Of a DNA stretch of 64,000 bases, positions 1-12,807 are shown piece after piece (positions within the stretch are counted from its first letter, which is position 1; the number at the start of each line of letters is the position of its first letter). The notes under the pieces are model-generated. The model had not been told where the DNA came from. It did no database searches and worked only from the letters and a program-made list of their open reading frames with translations. The position numbers and the translations under genes were made by a program. This DNA comes from Talpa occidentalis (taxonomy: Eukaryota; Chordata; Mammalia; Eulipotyphla; Talpidae), in contig NW_023601433.1 in the NCBI RefSeq assembly GCF_014898055.3, forward strand, positions 22,743,641 through 22,807,640, given 5' to 3'.

Positions 1-1094
1 TCATATCTAGGGTATAATCAAAAAGAGCTGTTCAAAAACATGTTAACAAAAAGAGGAAGCCAAGTTTCCCTCACAGCTGTTTTTGTGGCCATGCCTTTTC
101 CCATTAACTCCTCAAAAGTCTGAATCAGCCACAAATATAGCCATACACACACACATGTACATGGGCACACACACTTTTGTTGACTTAAGAAAGAAAAGTA
201 CATTTGGTGTCCCACAAACACGCTGCAGTCCTTCAAAAGCATTCACTGCCAGGCCCGTCTAAGCACAGAACATTACAAGCCATTCTGGCAAGTGCTCCCC
301 AGTGCTCTCATTATCTGGACCTGGCATTTGGGGCAAGTCTATGGATAGATAGCAAATAGCACATTCTGCTCTCAGCTGAAACACTCCTTAAAGAAGAGAG
401 ACCAACACTTGCGTTAGCCTTTATGGCGTTTGGGCTATGTCCACACAATGTATCTAAGAATGAAAAATCCCATCCAGCAAATTTTCCTTTTGGGGCTCCA
501 CTGTGCCACAGAGTTAGCGGGATGTTTTTGTAGGTTGTTTTTAAAATTTTAGGAAATAGGAATTAGCATGTGGCAAACCTGACTGGTCTGAGGCTTCATA
601 GATGAGGTTTCTCCATAAGAAAAGAAAGTTAAAAGGATAGAGTTTCAAAGCTAAGAGAGTTCTTTCATAGCTGGTCTGTGTATATAATACACCGTGCATT
701 AAGTAGCCCTTAAGTAAGGGAGGTTAACCACATTTCCTCTTTTGTTCTTTGTACACTGTCATGGAGCAAAGCTTCACCTTGTCTCCCAGATCTGAGGTGT
801 CTCTTTCATTTTAGATATGCTGTATCCAGAGGTCTAGAGCTCTAAATTTCCAGAGTTAGGAAGGACGCTTAACTTTCATCTAGAATATCTTGCATAAGTA
901 TCTGATCCCTAAGCTCAAACAAACAGGAAAAACCAAAGGCAAGACAGAATACATAAATTGAGAAAGCCTCCTATAATACATATACACTCACTTTCTCTAT
1001 ACAGTTTCTACACAGTAAAAGGAGTCATTTCAGCTAATATAGCCTCTAATATCAATTGCATCTGAAAATAACCTCCCCGGGTTTCTCACTAGCA
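1..1094 (-). other. RHOU: RHOU 3' untranslated region (partial)
   Basis: This stretch follows the RHOU stop codon on the minus strand and has no coding potential of its own. It contains no SINE or obvious L1, unlike most of the window, which fits a conserved 3' UTR. I see no clear minus-strand AATAAA or ATTAAA here, so the poly(A) site probably lies beyond the window edge. A short CA-rich run lies near 144-176. The UTR call is inferred from position only. Confidence 0.7.
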
Positions 1095-1550
1095 TCATAC
1101 GAAGCAGCAGTACTTCTTCCACCAGGACTTGGAGAGGTTTTTCACTTTGTCTGGAGTCCTGCTTTTGGACTTCTTTGGCTGCTGCTGAGTGTCCGAGTAT
1201 TGAATGCCAGCAACAATGGCTGCGTCAAAGACCTCTTTGAGGTTTTTCTGAGTCAAGGCTGAACACTCAATGTAGGAGGCGGCTTTGATTTCCTCTGCAC
1301 ACAGCCTAGCCGCCTCTTCAGGCACTGGCTTCTCTTTGCATTTGTCCAACTCAATGAGGACTTTGACGTCTTCTCTGAGATCCGACTGAGTTCCAACGAG
1401 AATGATCGGTGCTTTGGGACAGTGGCATCGAATCTCTGGCACCCATTTCTCACTGACGTTCTGGAAAGATGAGGGGCTGACCACGCTGAAGCACAGCAGG
1501 AAGATGTCCGTGTTGGTGTAGCAGAGAGGCCTGAGTTTGTCAAACTCATC
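1095..1550 (-). CDS. RHOU: RHOU coding exon 3 (C-terminal part)
   Basis: The exon starts after the minus-strand acceptor TTTGCAG|GATGAG and ends with TGA at 1097-1095. It encodes [15 protein letters not shown] through to the C-terminal WWKKYCCFV. It carries the G4 variant TQSD and the G5 ECSAL. The KKSKSR basic stretch and terminal cysteines form the membrane-targeting tail. The sequence is nearly identical to mammalian RHOU as I remember it. Confidence 0.97.
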   Translation of the reverse strand, partial: DEFDKLRPLCYTNTDIFLLCFSVVSPSSFQNVSEKWVPEIRCHCPKAPIILVGTQSDLREDVKVLIELDKCKEKPVPEEAARLCAEEIKAASYIECSALTQKNLKEVFDAAIVAGIQYSDTQQQPKKSKSRTPDKVKNLSKSWWKKYCCFV

Positions 1551-4500
1551 CTGCAAACAATCACAGCACCCCGAAGTTATTTTTAAAATCAATTCTCCTC
1601 AGCAGCTTGGGAGGTAATAGAGTCCATCAGCTATAAAAGGAAGAGCCCAAGTCTTAGGAAGGATCCTGCCCATGCTCCTGACCCCACATAATTTGCCAAA
1701 CGTTTTCATCAGTACCATGACCTACTTGCAACTTACTGTAGAAAAGGGACTTAAATAAATGGGCTTGAAGGAATAAAATGTACTTTAGCCTTTAGCCCCG
1801 AGTAATCTACTTACTCTCTCAAGTCTGGTACATAGTTCCTCTTCTAAAATGTATTGTAGATGGCATCATGCTTATCTCCAAGATTCCTGTCCCCAGTGAA
1901 GCGCTGTCTAGCAGCACAACTCTGCTCTCTAAAAATGTAGTCCTGCACATCCTCATGACAGCCACTAGCAATGCCATCTCATCCCATTTGCCCTGAGCAC
2001 ACCCAGGGCATGCCCAGGGCACACAGCAGAGAGCGGTTAATTAGACACAAGGAGGGAGCTGTGCACCTTCACTAGGCCTCCTCACAGGCAACTCGTTTAT
2101 AACACTGGTTAATGCATTCTTACTCTTGCTTGATACACCTTTTCCTTCTTGCTTTATCTTCTCCTTCCCCTCCTTCCTTCCATTTCTATTACTCCCTCTC
2201 CCCTCCTTTTCTCTCTGCCAATACCAGAGGCCTCCTGCAAGCTTTGGGAAGATAAAGGGCCAGAGAAAGGACCTACCCACCCTACTCTTAAGGTACAGAG
2301 AAGAGACTGGAATAAATGAGAGTTGTTAATGTGTGCCAGCATCGTGTTAAGTGCCCTGCTGCAGCCATCCACTTGACTGAGATGCCTGCTGGATGCCAGG
2401 CACTGTCATGGCCAGAGGGCATGGTTGGGAACAGATAGATATGACCTTGGCTCTTGTAGAGACATCTGTGTCGAAATCAGCGTTTCTTTATCTCAAGCAC
2501 CCTCTAGTATCCTGCAGGCTTTCACTCAACATCCACTTCCTAAAATACACCATCTCATTCACATTTAAAATCTCTATCTCTGACCACCAGCCATCCTCAG
2601 GTGTAATGTAACATATAATGTCCCAGAAGCAAGGAAAAGTTTTTAAATGCCATCCAGAATTTTGTTACTCCATTGGCAAACTCTGATGGTTTACAAACTA
2701 TGATTTACATGCATGTTACTTGGCATCTGTGGCCTTTTCGAGGTATAAAGGAAACCCAGATCTGTGCCATTTGAATGCACTTAGTTGTGAGGCAACAACT
2801 AACTATTAATATTAAAGCTGACCAGCTAGAATGATCAGGAATGGACACAGCATTCAGGCCATCACTCCCACTGGTCCGTCTACTCTCAACAGTAAAGTTT
2901 AAAAAAAAAAAACAAAAACAGGTCTGTGTTTCTTGGTGCCAACTTTGTGCTCAATAAACACAGACCTCAACCTGGTGAGCGACAGCCCAGCTCCAAAGAA
3001 ATTTTTTTTAATTTTTTTTAAGATTTTATTTTTTATTTTTATACAAGAACTGGGGTACAGGCCAGAGGCGTGGGAGGGTGAGAAGATTCACCAGAGACAG
3101 AGCGGGAAACAGAACAGGCAGACTGACTGAGATACCCTGCTGAGGGGAGCAGCGGCGAGACAAGATAGGTGGGCTGCTCCATGTGGGTATCTCCCTGGCT
3201 GGCCAGGAATCGAACCCACACTGCAGAGGCTGTGGAAAGCTTCACAGCTCTGTGCTCAACCTGCTGCACCACTGGAGAGGCCCCCTCCAAAGAACTTTTA
3301 ATGACATGCTCCCTCCATCCTCAGGGACCTCCAAGGAACAAGCACAAAACTGAGAGTGGTGTCAAGTCAGCTCCTGAGGCAGCTGCACCTCACTGCAGGA
3401 AGGCGGTTTCCTTGGCTGTGCCCTGGAATCTGGGGTTGCTTACCAATAAAAAGGAAGGCAAGCACAGGGGCCAGGCCTCGTGACAGGGCTTTGGAAATCT
3501 GGCTCCCCAGCCCTCTTGAGATTCTGGCTACGGGGTTTAGGTGGCAAAGCAGAAATTAAACCCTCCTGCTTACTGCCTGACCAGAAACCTTAGCTATTTG
3601 CTGAAATAAATGAAACACACAGAGGTGCCATGAGCACAAAGGGAATGCACCTCCAGGAAACGCCTTTGGGGCCCAGCGATCAGCGTGCGTGTGCCAGGCC
3701 TGTGGCAACGATGACACACAGATCTGGTTCAAGGGCATGACAGGGCAGACAGGCAGTTGGAGGAAGCACTGAGCAAACTGAAACCTGGCTTTTTTTTCCC
3801 TAGTATAAAGATTTTTCCAAGTGCCTCATGGGTCAGAAGGCCTTAGAGCTGGCACCGCTACAGGGAGTTACTCCATTTCAGCAATACTCTCACTCATGCC
3901 AAAGTTACGTTTCTTAAAGTCCTCAGCCTCTGGTTGGTTTTCACTTGAGCATGGTCCAGTGTTAAAACATTCCTTTTAACATTTTAGAGCCTGACCTATG
4001 CGCCCCCCAACCCCGCCCAATGAGAATTGCCAAAGGCACCAGAAGTAACGTCTACATAGTCAGTCAGCCAGTCAAGCTACATTCTTGCTCTTCACTTCTG
4101 TAAGAAACCTGGATTTGGGTCCCAAGTTACAGAGATGTGTCCTCACTCTCCTGGGGCTTGAAGGGGGAGGTCTTTGCACTCCCTATAGCCCACCAGGCTG
4201 GCACAAGGACCTCCCAGAAGAACAGAAGAAGGGGGAGTTCCACCACCTGGGCCAATACATGAAGGAAATGTGGCAGATGTCAAATCAAGTCCATTGAAAG
4301 GTAGTTTATAACATCTGGACTAGGAGAGGCAGGTTGGGACCACCCCCCTCCCCAGCTCTCCTAACAGCCCAAACAAATACTAACAGATATTCAGGAAGCT
4401 GGCAAAAAAGTAACTTGATCTTACCAGCTGTGTATTTTTCATAGTTTTAGAAGTTGGCATTCTATGAATCTTCAGTCTCATTCATTAGATAATAACGCAG

Positions 4501-7500
4501 TTACTATTACTTTACACAGCAGTACATCAGTTAAGAAATACAGGGCCTCCCTGGTGGCACAGGCAGTTGAGCGCAGTGCTATGAAGCTGTCCGCAGCCTC
4601 TGCAGTGCCAGTTTGATCCCTGCCAGCTGCGGAGCAACCCACACGGTGGGGCAGACCACTCCTGTCTCGCCTGCTGCTCCCCTTAGCAGTGTATTTCGTC
4701 AGTCTGCCTATTCTGTTCCCCACTCTGTCTCTGGTGAATCCTCTCACCCTGCTGCACATCTGACCTGTACCCTGGTTCTTTAAAAAAAAAAAAAAAAAAG
4801 GGGGAAATACAATCAATCTCAATGAAAACACTGCTGGGAGACCAGAAGGATAAGTTCCAAATAAACTAAGGCTTACCAACTTAGTACCAAGATCTTCCCC
4901 CTGCCCCTTTTTATAAACTTTTCTCATAAAAATATTTCTGAAATTATTCTCGTGCTTCCCCTGATTTTTAAACCTACAACACCAGGGAAAAACAGAACTC
5001 TTCCTTGAGATGCAGGATCCTTTCCACAAAGCTTTTCCAGTAAAAATCCCATTTCTCTTTCAAAACTGCTGGCAGGTTTTCCTCTCAGGCCCTCCTACCC
5101 TGCACCTTAGCCAACACTGCCTTCCTCTGTGTGACTCACCGGCTTCCTTCGCCAGCTCTGCTAACTGGTGTGTCCTCCCTATGCACCAGGTTTGCTGAGG
5201 GGCAGGCCATGACTTAAGTTTGCATCCCCCAGGACCTAGCACTCCATTAATCCATTCATTCCACAAATGTGCCAGGAACCATGCGTACATCCTACGAACT
5301 GTCGGCTCCAGAAGCTGTGTGAGTGACACGTGACTGGAGAGCTGCAGTGGCGGGCAGGGACATGCGTGGGGCTGCACACTGCTACCCTAAGAGTCCCCAA
5401 GAAGTGCGCCTCTTAGTTTCTGGTGTTAGTGTGTTTTCCATCTTATTCTCAGGCTGCTAAGGTGCCATTCATTCTTCCCTAGGGATGCCCACATTTACAG
5501 AGGTGCTACTCTGCCCTCATTTTGAAGATCAGAAAATTTGACCTAGAGTAAGAAAAACATTCTCACTTAATACAAAGTAGTTAAGCTTTAGTTATAAATA
5601 CCAGCAGGGCATCCCAAAATATTTACTATTGAAAAAACCTGTCTTCTCTGACTTTTCTTTCCTATAGGCAATGACACATAGACTGTGTCTGATGTTTCTA
5701 CTCCCAGGGGAGAGGATGCACCAGGGTGGGATAAGGAGATAAAACAACAGGCTGAGCTATAGCTCAGGCCACCGTGGCTACCACCAAGCTGGCATCCAGC
5801 TGGGGGTCAAGACTGCCCAGTCTCGTGGCACCTTCAGGTTTGAAAAATAAAGCTTGGAATTGGCTGCCCCAGGCTAGGTAAGCCACTTGGGTGGCCTGGA
5901 TACTGGAAAATCAACTTCTTCAATGCATATGGTTCTGGCAACACCTCAGAAAGTGAAGCAGGTGCATGTATCCACCTCCAAGGTACTCCCAGCACTTTCT
6001 GGAACTCCAGCAAGTACTGGAGAGACTGACAGTTCAGCAAACACAAGAGACCTGACCCTGGCGTCCCACAGCACAGGGCATCTTCAGAAACAGGAGCACT
6101 GTGTGGGGGGAGGGTGGGGTGAAGATGAGCACCCCCCCCCCCCCCCCGCCAGCTCTTCAGGAGAATGTCCCTCAAACCCATAACCTCTCCACCACTCCCT
6201 GGCTCTCTTCCAGCTCTGGCCCTCAAGACAAGAACTGAATGTTCACAAACTAGAAAGACTAAGTCTCAACCCACTCACTCCCCACAGCTAGGAACAGCTT
6301 CCACCAATGTCTTTCAGCTTTAAGAGATTGGGGGGTGGGAGGAAACCCCAATGAATCAAGCTGTGGCTGAACAACAGAAACAGTAACATTTACTGGTATC
6401 AACCCCATCTTTTTTTCTGGAGTAAATTTCTTTAATAATGACTACAAGATATTACCAAGTTACTTTGAGATATGATTACAAAGTATCATTGATAACACAA
6501 ACCAGGAAGTGAACCAGAGCAGAAACTCCAGAGCAGATAAGCCCTGTACTGGCCCCTTCCCTGCCTGTGCAAAATCCAGTCAAACCCTGTTTTATGAGTG
6601 CACAGGTATTCCCCGAGCCCTGCGCTCCCAGAGGGGCCAAGGACAGCAGTGGGGCTACTTCAGGACTCGACTCTGGAATGACCCAGTTCTGGAGGAAGGT
6701 TCACTGGAAGCCTTGAAAAGGGTGTTTCCTTTCCCGGTGCTGAGCGGCGAGGGTGACACTGACCTGTCCTGCAGTGTCGCACAGCTGGAGTCTCACTGGC
6801 CGCCCATCCACAGATACCACAGCTTAAAAACAAGACCAAAGGACCAATCAGGAAGTGTTTTCCACCCCTTTCAGAAAAATAAGTTTTATTTTATTTTTTT
6901 TTTTTTTTACTTTTTTTTTTTTTATTTTATTTATTTATTTATTTATTTATTTTATTTTATTCTGGGTACAGTCAGAAGCGCAGGAGGGTGAGAGAATTCA
7001 CCAGAGCCAGAGTGGAGAGCAGAACAGGCAGAGTGACAAAGTACACTGCTGAGGGGAGCAGCGGGCAGCAGGAGAGGTCTGCGCGCCATGTGGGACCCTC
7101 GCCGGGTGGCCGGGGATCGAACCGGCGCTGCAGAGGCCGCGGGCAGCTTCGCAGCCCAGCGCTCAACCGCTGCGCCACCAGGGGAGGCCCAGAAAAATAA
7201 GTTTTAGCTTGTGATACCATTCGCACGCCAAGCCCCTTAGCTCCTGTTCTGGGACCCTAATGAATTAAAGCCTCCCCTGAAACAAGGAGGTGCATTGGAT
7301 GCAACTTTCTAGACAAACTCTCCAGGGCTCAGAGTCATCATCGTCCCTGAAGAGGCAGCAAATTCCTGAGTGCCTTCAGGGATCCCAGAAGGGCCTGAGC
7401 TTTCCTCCCAGACCTGGAAGATACATATTCCTGTCATACTTGTTTTAAAAAGTCTAAAGAACAACACTGGGGGTAAGTGGGAACCAACCTGGCAGTTTTA

Positions 7501-9058
7501 AATCAGTGGAAAAGCTCACCCCAAAGTCTGCATTCCCTTGGGAAATGCTTGGAGACTTCAAGGTTTATCACAAAATTGTAGCTTGCTCTCAGAGTGTGAG
7601 CAAACATAGGCCGCCCTCACTGTCCTGGGTCTAGAGGACACATTTTTCCCGGGCAGTTTAAAGTGAGGGTTAAGGAAGGACAGGAGCCGCGGCCACCCTT
7701 CCATTGGGACGGGGTACCTGGGAGAGGCCTGCAGCAGGGCACTGCTGGAGATTCCTATTTGAATGAAGGGCTGAGCTCCGTCCAATACAACTTTCTATAT
7801 TGTTAACAAATGTTTATACTAGTCGGTGGGAAGAGAAAAAAGAAAAAGCTATTTAGACAGGAAACCCACGGGTGTGGAACCCTTTTATTCAGGGTACCTT
7901 TGAGATATAAAAATGCTGGCCTTTGCCATTAGGACTTTCTAAGAGAAAAGGAAGCAAATGTTTTAAACAAAAGAATTGTTTCACACTAGTTTCTGTGGAT
8001 TTTAACTTTTTTCTTAACCTTTTTTTTAAAAGAGCTGAAAAAACAATCAAGATAAAGGATGCTTTGTCTTTGTATCTACCAAACCAAGCAACACAGCATC
8101 CCATACACAAGAGCTGTAAGCAGCTTAAAGAGATGCTGTAAAGATACTAAGAATCAGGAACAGCCCTTGGGGTCTGGGGAACTGAGGGCTGGGGAGGCGG
8201 TGTGGCTCAGAAGAAAGAAACCATGTTTACTTTCCCCAGGTTTGATCCAACCCTAATCCTTCACCAGTGGCGCTGCTGCTGTTTTCTCCAAATCAGCTAC
8301 GTCCACCTCATGAAAGTGGAGATGTCCCTTGTGAGCTGAGTCACCCAAAGGCCACAGGTAAGTGGCACCTGCGCGTCACATCCACTGAGACGCAGCACTG
8401 GCGCCAGCCACGTCGACCTGCCCCAACTTCCACGCGGCAGACTGACCTGTTGGCTTCCCGCTCCGCTACTGCCAAACTGCAGTATCATTTCTGTTTCGCC
8501 GAGGCTCTGACTACCGCACCGGGCTGCCTCCTCACACTGTTTCAGGGATCCCCGCTCCTCCGCGGCCCCTCAGTTTGCTCCCTGCCGGCCTGGACCCAGG
8601 TTTAGGAAACGCCTCGCACTCGGAACCGGGTCCGCTCAGCGGCTGGAGGGCGGCTCGCGGCCCTGCGCCTTCTGCCCACCCCCCGCGCCCCCGCCCTCGC
8701 GCCGCCCTCCTGCCCTGGGCGCCGCGTCCGGCCGCACCGCGTCCGCGACCCCCGCGCGCGCCCCGCAGCCCCCAGCGCCGCGCCCGGCCGGCTCACCCGA
8801 GAAGTTGTCGAAGGCGGTGGGGATGTACTCGGTCGGGTAGCCGTTGGTGGTGTAGCTCACCACCAGGCTGGTCTTGCCCACCGCGCCGTCGCCGACCAGC
8901 ACGCACTTGACGCCGCGCCCCTCCGCGCCGCCCGCGCGCCCCCGGCCCCCCGGCGCCCCGGGCCCGCGCGCCCCGCGCCCCCCGCGCTCCCGGCGCGGCG
9001 GCACGGGCGGCGCCTCGCAGCGGCCCGGGAAGGCGGGGTCCCCCTGCTGCGGGGGCAT
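1095..9058 (-). CDS. RHOU: RHOU, atypical Rho GTPase (Wrch-1): complete CDS, join of 3 exons (9058-8797, 6822-6764, 1550-1095)
   Basis: RHOU is a Wnt-responsive, Cdc42-related GTPase at plasma and endosomal membranes. It signals to PAK and the cytoskeleton and affects filopodia, adhesion turnover and cell polarity. The joined exons give 777 nt, or 258 residues plus a TGA stop, the usual length of the family. Visible parts in order: a proline-rich N-terminal extension with PPVPPRR (about residues 17-23), the known SH3-binding region; the P-loop GDGAVGKTS (56-64); the switch I segment [14 protein letters not shown] (G3); TQSD at the G4 site where classical Rho proteins have TKxD; SAL (G5); a basic tail; and the C-terminal CCFV. 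In this family CCFV is palmitoylated, not prenylated. All introns are GT-AG and phases match. I see no lesion, so the gene looks functional. Confidence 0.97.
3001..3284 (-). repeat. tRNA-derived SINE, minus orientation
   Basis: The element runs from the T-rich reversed tail to the reversed head that ends in GAGAGGCC. It is flanked by the perfect 10-nt target-site duplication CTCCAAAGAA at 2991-3000 and 3285-3294. It lies in RHOU intron 2. Confidence 0.9.
4543..4800 (+). repeat. tRNA-derived SINE, plus orientation
   Basis: It starts GGGCCTCCCTGGTGGCACAG with an internal GTTTGATCCC box-B-like site. It has the shared body (TGCTGCTCCCCTTAGCAGTG) and ends in an A run of 18 or so. GAAATACA occurs at both flanks and is probably the target duplication. 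Confidence 0.88.
6764..6822 (-). CDS. RHOU: RHOU coding exon 2 (59 nt)
   Basis: This short exon is too small for an ordinary ORF scan. On the minus strand it reads TTTTTAAG|CTGTGGTATCTG ... GGACAG|GTCAGTG. It encodes [19 protein letters not shown] and completes the alanine codon begun in exon 1. It supplies the G3/switch II DTAGQ motif. One carried base plus 59 gives exactly 20 codons, so the frame runs cleanly from exon 1 into exon 3. A SINE sits just upstream in intron 1 (6889-7189). Confidence 0.95.
6823..8796 (-). other. RHOU: RHOU intron 1
   Basis: This 2.0-kb intron separates the 59-nt exon 2 from exon 1. It contains one full-length SINE next to exon 2. Towards exon 1 it becomes CpG-rich and is part of the promoter island. 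Nothing else coding is seen. Confidence 0.85.
6889..7189 (-). repeat. tRNA-derived SINE, minus orientation, next to RHOU exon 2
   Basis: This full-length copy has a long T/ATTT-rich reversed tail and ends with CACCAGGGGAGGCC. It is flanked by a perfect 17-nt duplication, CAGAAAAATAAGTTTTA, at 6872-6888 and 7190-7206. The copy is close to the apparent consensus, so it is fairly young. Confidence 0.92.
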
Positions 9059-9660
9059 GGGTCCGCGCGCTCGGACGCGCCGGCGCGGGCGAGCAGGGCC
9101 CGGCCGACAGCCCCTCGGCCCGAGCCCTCCGCGAGGACGGAGCTGTCACCGCCGCGGCGAGCGCGGCCCCGGCCCGCAGCGCGGCCGCTCCCGGCCGCGA
9201 GGCTCCCAGACAAAGAGGCCCGGGAGGGTCGAGACTCCGCTCCGGCGGCGCCACCGCCCCGCGCGCTCGAATGACTGTGGCCCCGGCGCGCTGCGGCCGG
9301 AGCGCTCCGTCCCCTCCCGGCTCGCGGCGCCCGGCGCGTGGGGGCGGGCGGGGTGGGGAGGAGGCGGGTCCGCTCCGGCGGCTCCGTCCGCGCGTCGGGA
9401 CCACAGCGCCCCCAGCCTGCGCGCCGCGCCTCTGCACCGGCCGCCGGGCCCGCGGGCGCCCGCTCCGGCACCCCAAGCCCGCTGGAGCCGGGCGGGCCGA
9501 GGGAGCTTCCTCCCCGGGGCCCGCCGCGAAGACATCGCCGGCCCGCGCAGGGACGGCCAGGTCAGGTCCCTGCGTCCGCCGCGGGGCTGGCAGCGCGCGC
9601 TTCTTCCGGCCCCTCGAGCCTCCTCGACCCCTCAGCTCCCGCCCTGGGGCCAGTGACGTG
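8500..9660 (-). promoter_or_regulatory. RHOU: CpG island with RHOU promoter and 5' UTR
   Basis: The region is very rich in G, C and CpG, covers RHOU exon 1 and extends about 600 nt upstream of its ATG. GC-box-like GGGCGG/CCGCCC runs are frequent (for example around 9345-9360). No TATA box is evident at a fixed distance, as is usual for CpG-island promoters. The transcription start is not determinable by eye. Beyond about 9660 the composition drops sharply to AT-rich intergenic DNA. Confidence 0.8.
8797..9058 (-). CDS. RHOU: RHOU coding exon 1
   Basis: The exon encodes the N-terminal proline/glycine/arginine-rich extension, the P-loop and switch I up to FDNFS, plus one base of the next codon. 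The start is the ATG at 9058-9056, giving [11 protein letters not shown] as in known RHOU. Longer antisense-frame ORFs across this GC-rich stretch are composition artefacts. The donor on the minus strand is TTCTCGG|GTGAGC. Confidence 0.96.
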
Positions 9661-12600
9661 TTCAGGACAGCTCCTCTAAGGGGACTGAATGAAGAAGCTA
9701 CCTTTTGGGGGGAGTCTAGTTACGGCCCACCGTGTATCCCCCCACCCCAAATAATTCATTGTCATATCATTTGGAAGCAAAGGGATGTCAGACCCATTTT
9801 CAGTGGGCCTTTGGCATGCCATGAATCTTTACACATTTATGGTCCAGTAAATTTCTTTATAGCCCCAATTCCTTCATTTACTTAAATGCAACTTATATTA
9901 TCTTTTTAAAAAGCTTCCATTTATCTCTGACTCCTTCCTGTCTACCCTCCTCTTACATTTAGTCAACAGTCCGTTCAGAAAACAGGGCAGCTTCTCTGGG
10001 CTGTGTCAGGACGCAAAGGCTCCTAGGGTTTACAAGGTGCCGTGAGAAGATTGTGTTAACAATCTTGTGTTAATACAAATACTGATAGTGCTACTACCAG
10101 TGACAAAAATAACAATAGCTAAGAAATACTGGGCTTTTATTATGTGCCAGTTCATAAGCATGAACTAATTCCTTTCATCTTCACATCAGTCATACCCATT
10201 TTACAGATAAGAGAGTCTGGGGGCATACAGATACTAAATAAAGAGTTCAGGTTTCATGAGGTAGAAAGTGGCAGCGCCAGAAACCAAGCCCAAATTATCT
10301 AGCTCCAGAGCCCAAGTTCTTAACCAATATCCGGAAAGCAAAAATATGCCAGAAGAATTAGATTTGGAAACAAGGCCATGGGTGGAATGCAGAGGTAGAT
10401 TTATTAAGAGGCTAATCCAAAGCTTCACTTCCAAAGAACCCCTCCCCAAGATTTTGGGTACCCTAGCAATGTGAACACATGGTTACATGTTTTTGTAAAT
10501 TTTGCAAACTAATTTATTTTAGCCACCACTAGTTTAGTTGTCTCTTTCAACTCTAACTTCCTCTCCTATTGAGTGGCTGTCAAGTGAACATTTTAGGGAG
10601 CAAGCCAAGGGAAGCGCAGTTGGGAAGACATTTTGTTTAGGGACAGTGGATATGATTCCAGGATTAGGGTAGAGTAAGGCAAGTGTCCAGGAGCAAAACA
10701 TAAGGGACAAAACTTACACTTGCTAGACCCTGAGAATGAGCTCCTCTTTAAGCATTAACCTCAGGGACATATCTTGCCCCTCCCTAGCCTTGACCCTGAC
10801 AAGATATACCTATGTGGGTACAGTTCCCATGTGTAGTATATTGTTGCTAGCCATCCGGGTGTGGAAATGACTAGCGGTGTCTCTGGAGCCACCGTGTCCA
10901 AAGGAACTGTCCTGTATTTCCTGCACTGGAAGGGCTCCTGCTGCAAAGGATTTGGATACGGAAGGCTCCAGAGGCTGGGCTCTGGCCGTTCATTCCACGA
11001 GAAGGTTTGGTGTTCTCTGCTGTATCTTGTCAAACTGGGAGTTACATCAGAAATATGCTCTACATGCTGCATAAATAATTACAAATGTACCATCCATTTT
11101 TATAGGCAAGCACATGAAATGGAACTGATGTGAATTCCTATATTTGTGAGGACACACACTTGCAGTAGAATTACAATGAGTGAGTTCCTCTGCTTATGAA
11201 ATATGTTTCAATTCATCTCATGAAGAAATTACAAAATTGAGGAAGTGGTCAAAGGGGATGCAGGTAGGGGGTGCGACAAGGTCCTGTTCAAGGGCACAAA
11301 GCTAGTCTCACAGATAAATAGGTCCTGGAGATCTGATAAGGCACTGTAGTTGGCAATATTATACTGTACACTTGAACTTTGCTAAGAGGGTACATTTAAT
11401 GTGGTCCCATGTAACAAAACATGAATTGATGGATGTTACTGCCTTGATTGGGATGTACACACACACATACATTAAGATATATCTCAATATATATTGTATA
11501 TTGTATATTAGACACAATGTAAATACAAGTGTATATATAAGATATATATCTATCTATCTCAAGTTATTAAGGTATATGTCTTATATATATGTGTGTTTAT
11601 CAACCATAACTCAGTAAAGTTGGAGGGAAAGGTGACCAGCTAAAAAATGTAGAAAAAAATAGCATTATCCTGATATGTCAGGCAGTTTACTAAAATGCTT
11701 ACTGGTGGATTATTTTGAAGTTTTTTAAGTTTTTTGTCAGTCTTTCAAGTTTTATAACTTATGACCCATTTCTCACTTTAATTAAATAATTATTTTTGGA
11801 CCTAATGTTCTATGCTTAAATTTTTGTTCTGCCTCTTAAAGAAAGATCCAAAATTTGATAAGCTTCAGGCCCTACCACATTTGGCCCTCCCCCTACATCT
11901 GCCCAGATGTTAGATTTGTATCCTGCAGCCTTGGGCTATTTGCTCCTTCATGTTTTGGTCCATCTTTGTAGATTCAACTTTATTGACCCCCATAAACCAG
12001 AGCTAATTTTACCCTTATTTACCAGGATCTTCAGGAGGTAGTACAGAACAGAGGGCCCATGCTGCTCTGTGTGGAGCCTTGCTTAAGTCCAGAAGTAAAG
12101 AGAGACCCTGGAAGAGCACAATGCCCACTAAGGTCAAGAACTGCCAGAGGTCCCCCAAAGCGCGTGACCCCAAAACCCGTGACAAACTTCTTTGTTTAGT
12201 TGTCTATTGTTCTCTTCCTTCATAAGCCCTGTGAGATCGGGGCCTTATTATGGTCATCCCGATGCCCCATACCTAGAGTCATGAGGGGCAAATGGTTGGT
12301 AACTGTTTCTGTCTTTTATACTTTTATAAACTATTTTTACAACAATTTTAACTACTTCTTGCAAAAAATCACATGAGAAACCATTGTTTTGCTGTCTTTC
12401 AAGACTGTATCACGCCTCATCTCCCCATGTGTATTCCACCAGGTTGACACAACTGACACAAGGTCTTCATTCTATCAGGGGTCTGGTAAATTTGAACAAT
12501 GCTGGCACTTTCTCAGACACAGAATTTCCACCCTTAAGATCTGACCCCTACATTGCCCCAGCCCAGCTGTGAACATTCTCTGCTCCACCACAAGCTCCTC

Positions 12601-12807
12601 CTTTAGACTTTCCAGCATCCCACCCCACCGCCCCCCCATGACTTCCAGATACCCAGCTTTCTCATCATCTGAAGCTTTATAAAACTGAACAGAGTCAGCA
12701 GCCCCACCTGCTCATCTTCTTCTGATTCATTCCTGTTTATCACATAGGTCTCAGCTCAGAGTGTTCCCTGACTCCCTTACATGGAGGACCTTGTGTTGGT
12801 CCCTGTT
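9660..12807. other. Intergenic DNA, no gene seen
   Basis: I see no convincing exon here. A MIR-like fragment lies at about 10120-10330. An AT-rich stretch with ACAC and TATATC runs lies at 11455-11600, and the sequence just before it (11335-11450) resembles the end of an old L1 3' UTR. The remainder is unclassified unique-looking sequence. Confidence 0.6.
10120..10330. repeat. MIR-like ancient SINE fragment
   Basis: The run TATTATGTGCCAG, then a CCCATTTTACAGATAAG core, and finally AACCAAGCCCAAATTATCTAG-like text matches the general pattern of mammalian MIR. It was identified by eye from the core region only. Orientation and limits are approximate. Confidence 0.6.

Larger units (their letters stand above)
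1551..6763 (-). other. RHOU: RHOU intron 2
   Basis: This is a 5.2-kb intron with GT-AG ends on the minus strand. It contains two SINE copies (about 3001-3284 and 4543-4800), a pyrimidine-rich run near 2140-2220 and a run of about 17 C at 6132-6147. I found no exon or RNA gene in it. Short ORFs here have no recognisable product. Confidence 0.85.

Noticed and set aside
1253..1564. Alternative-frame minus ORF inside RHOU exon 3
   Set aside because: It overlaps the RHOU frame, which is fully supported, and has no independent support.
8575..9885. Several long overlapping ORFs on both strands of the first CpG island (for example 8793-9476 minus, 8874-9656 plus)
   Set aside because: They are shadows of GC-rich composition. 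Only the 9058-8797 frame matches RHOU.
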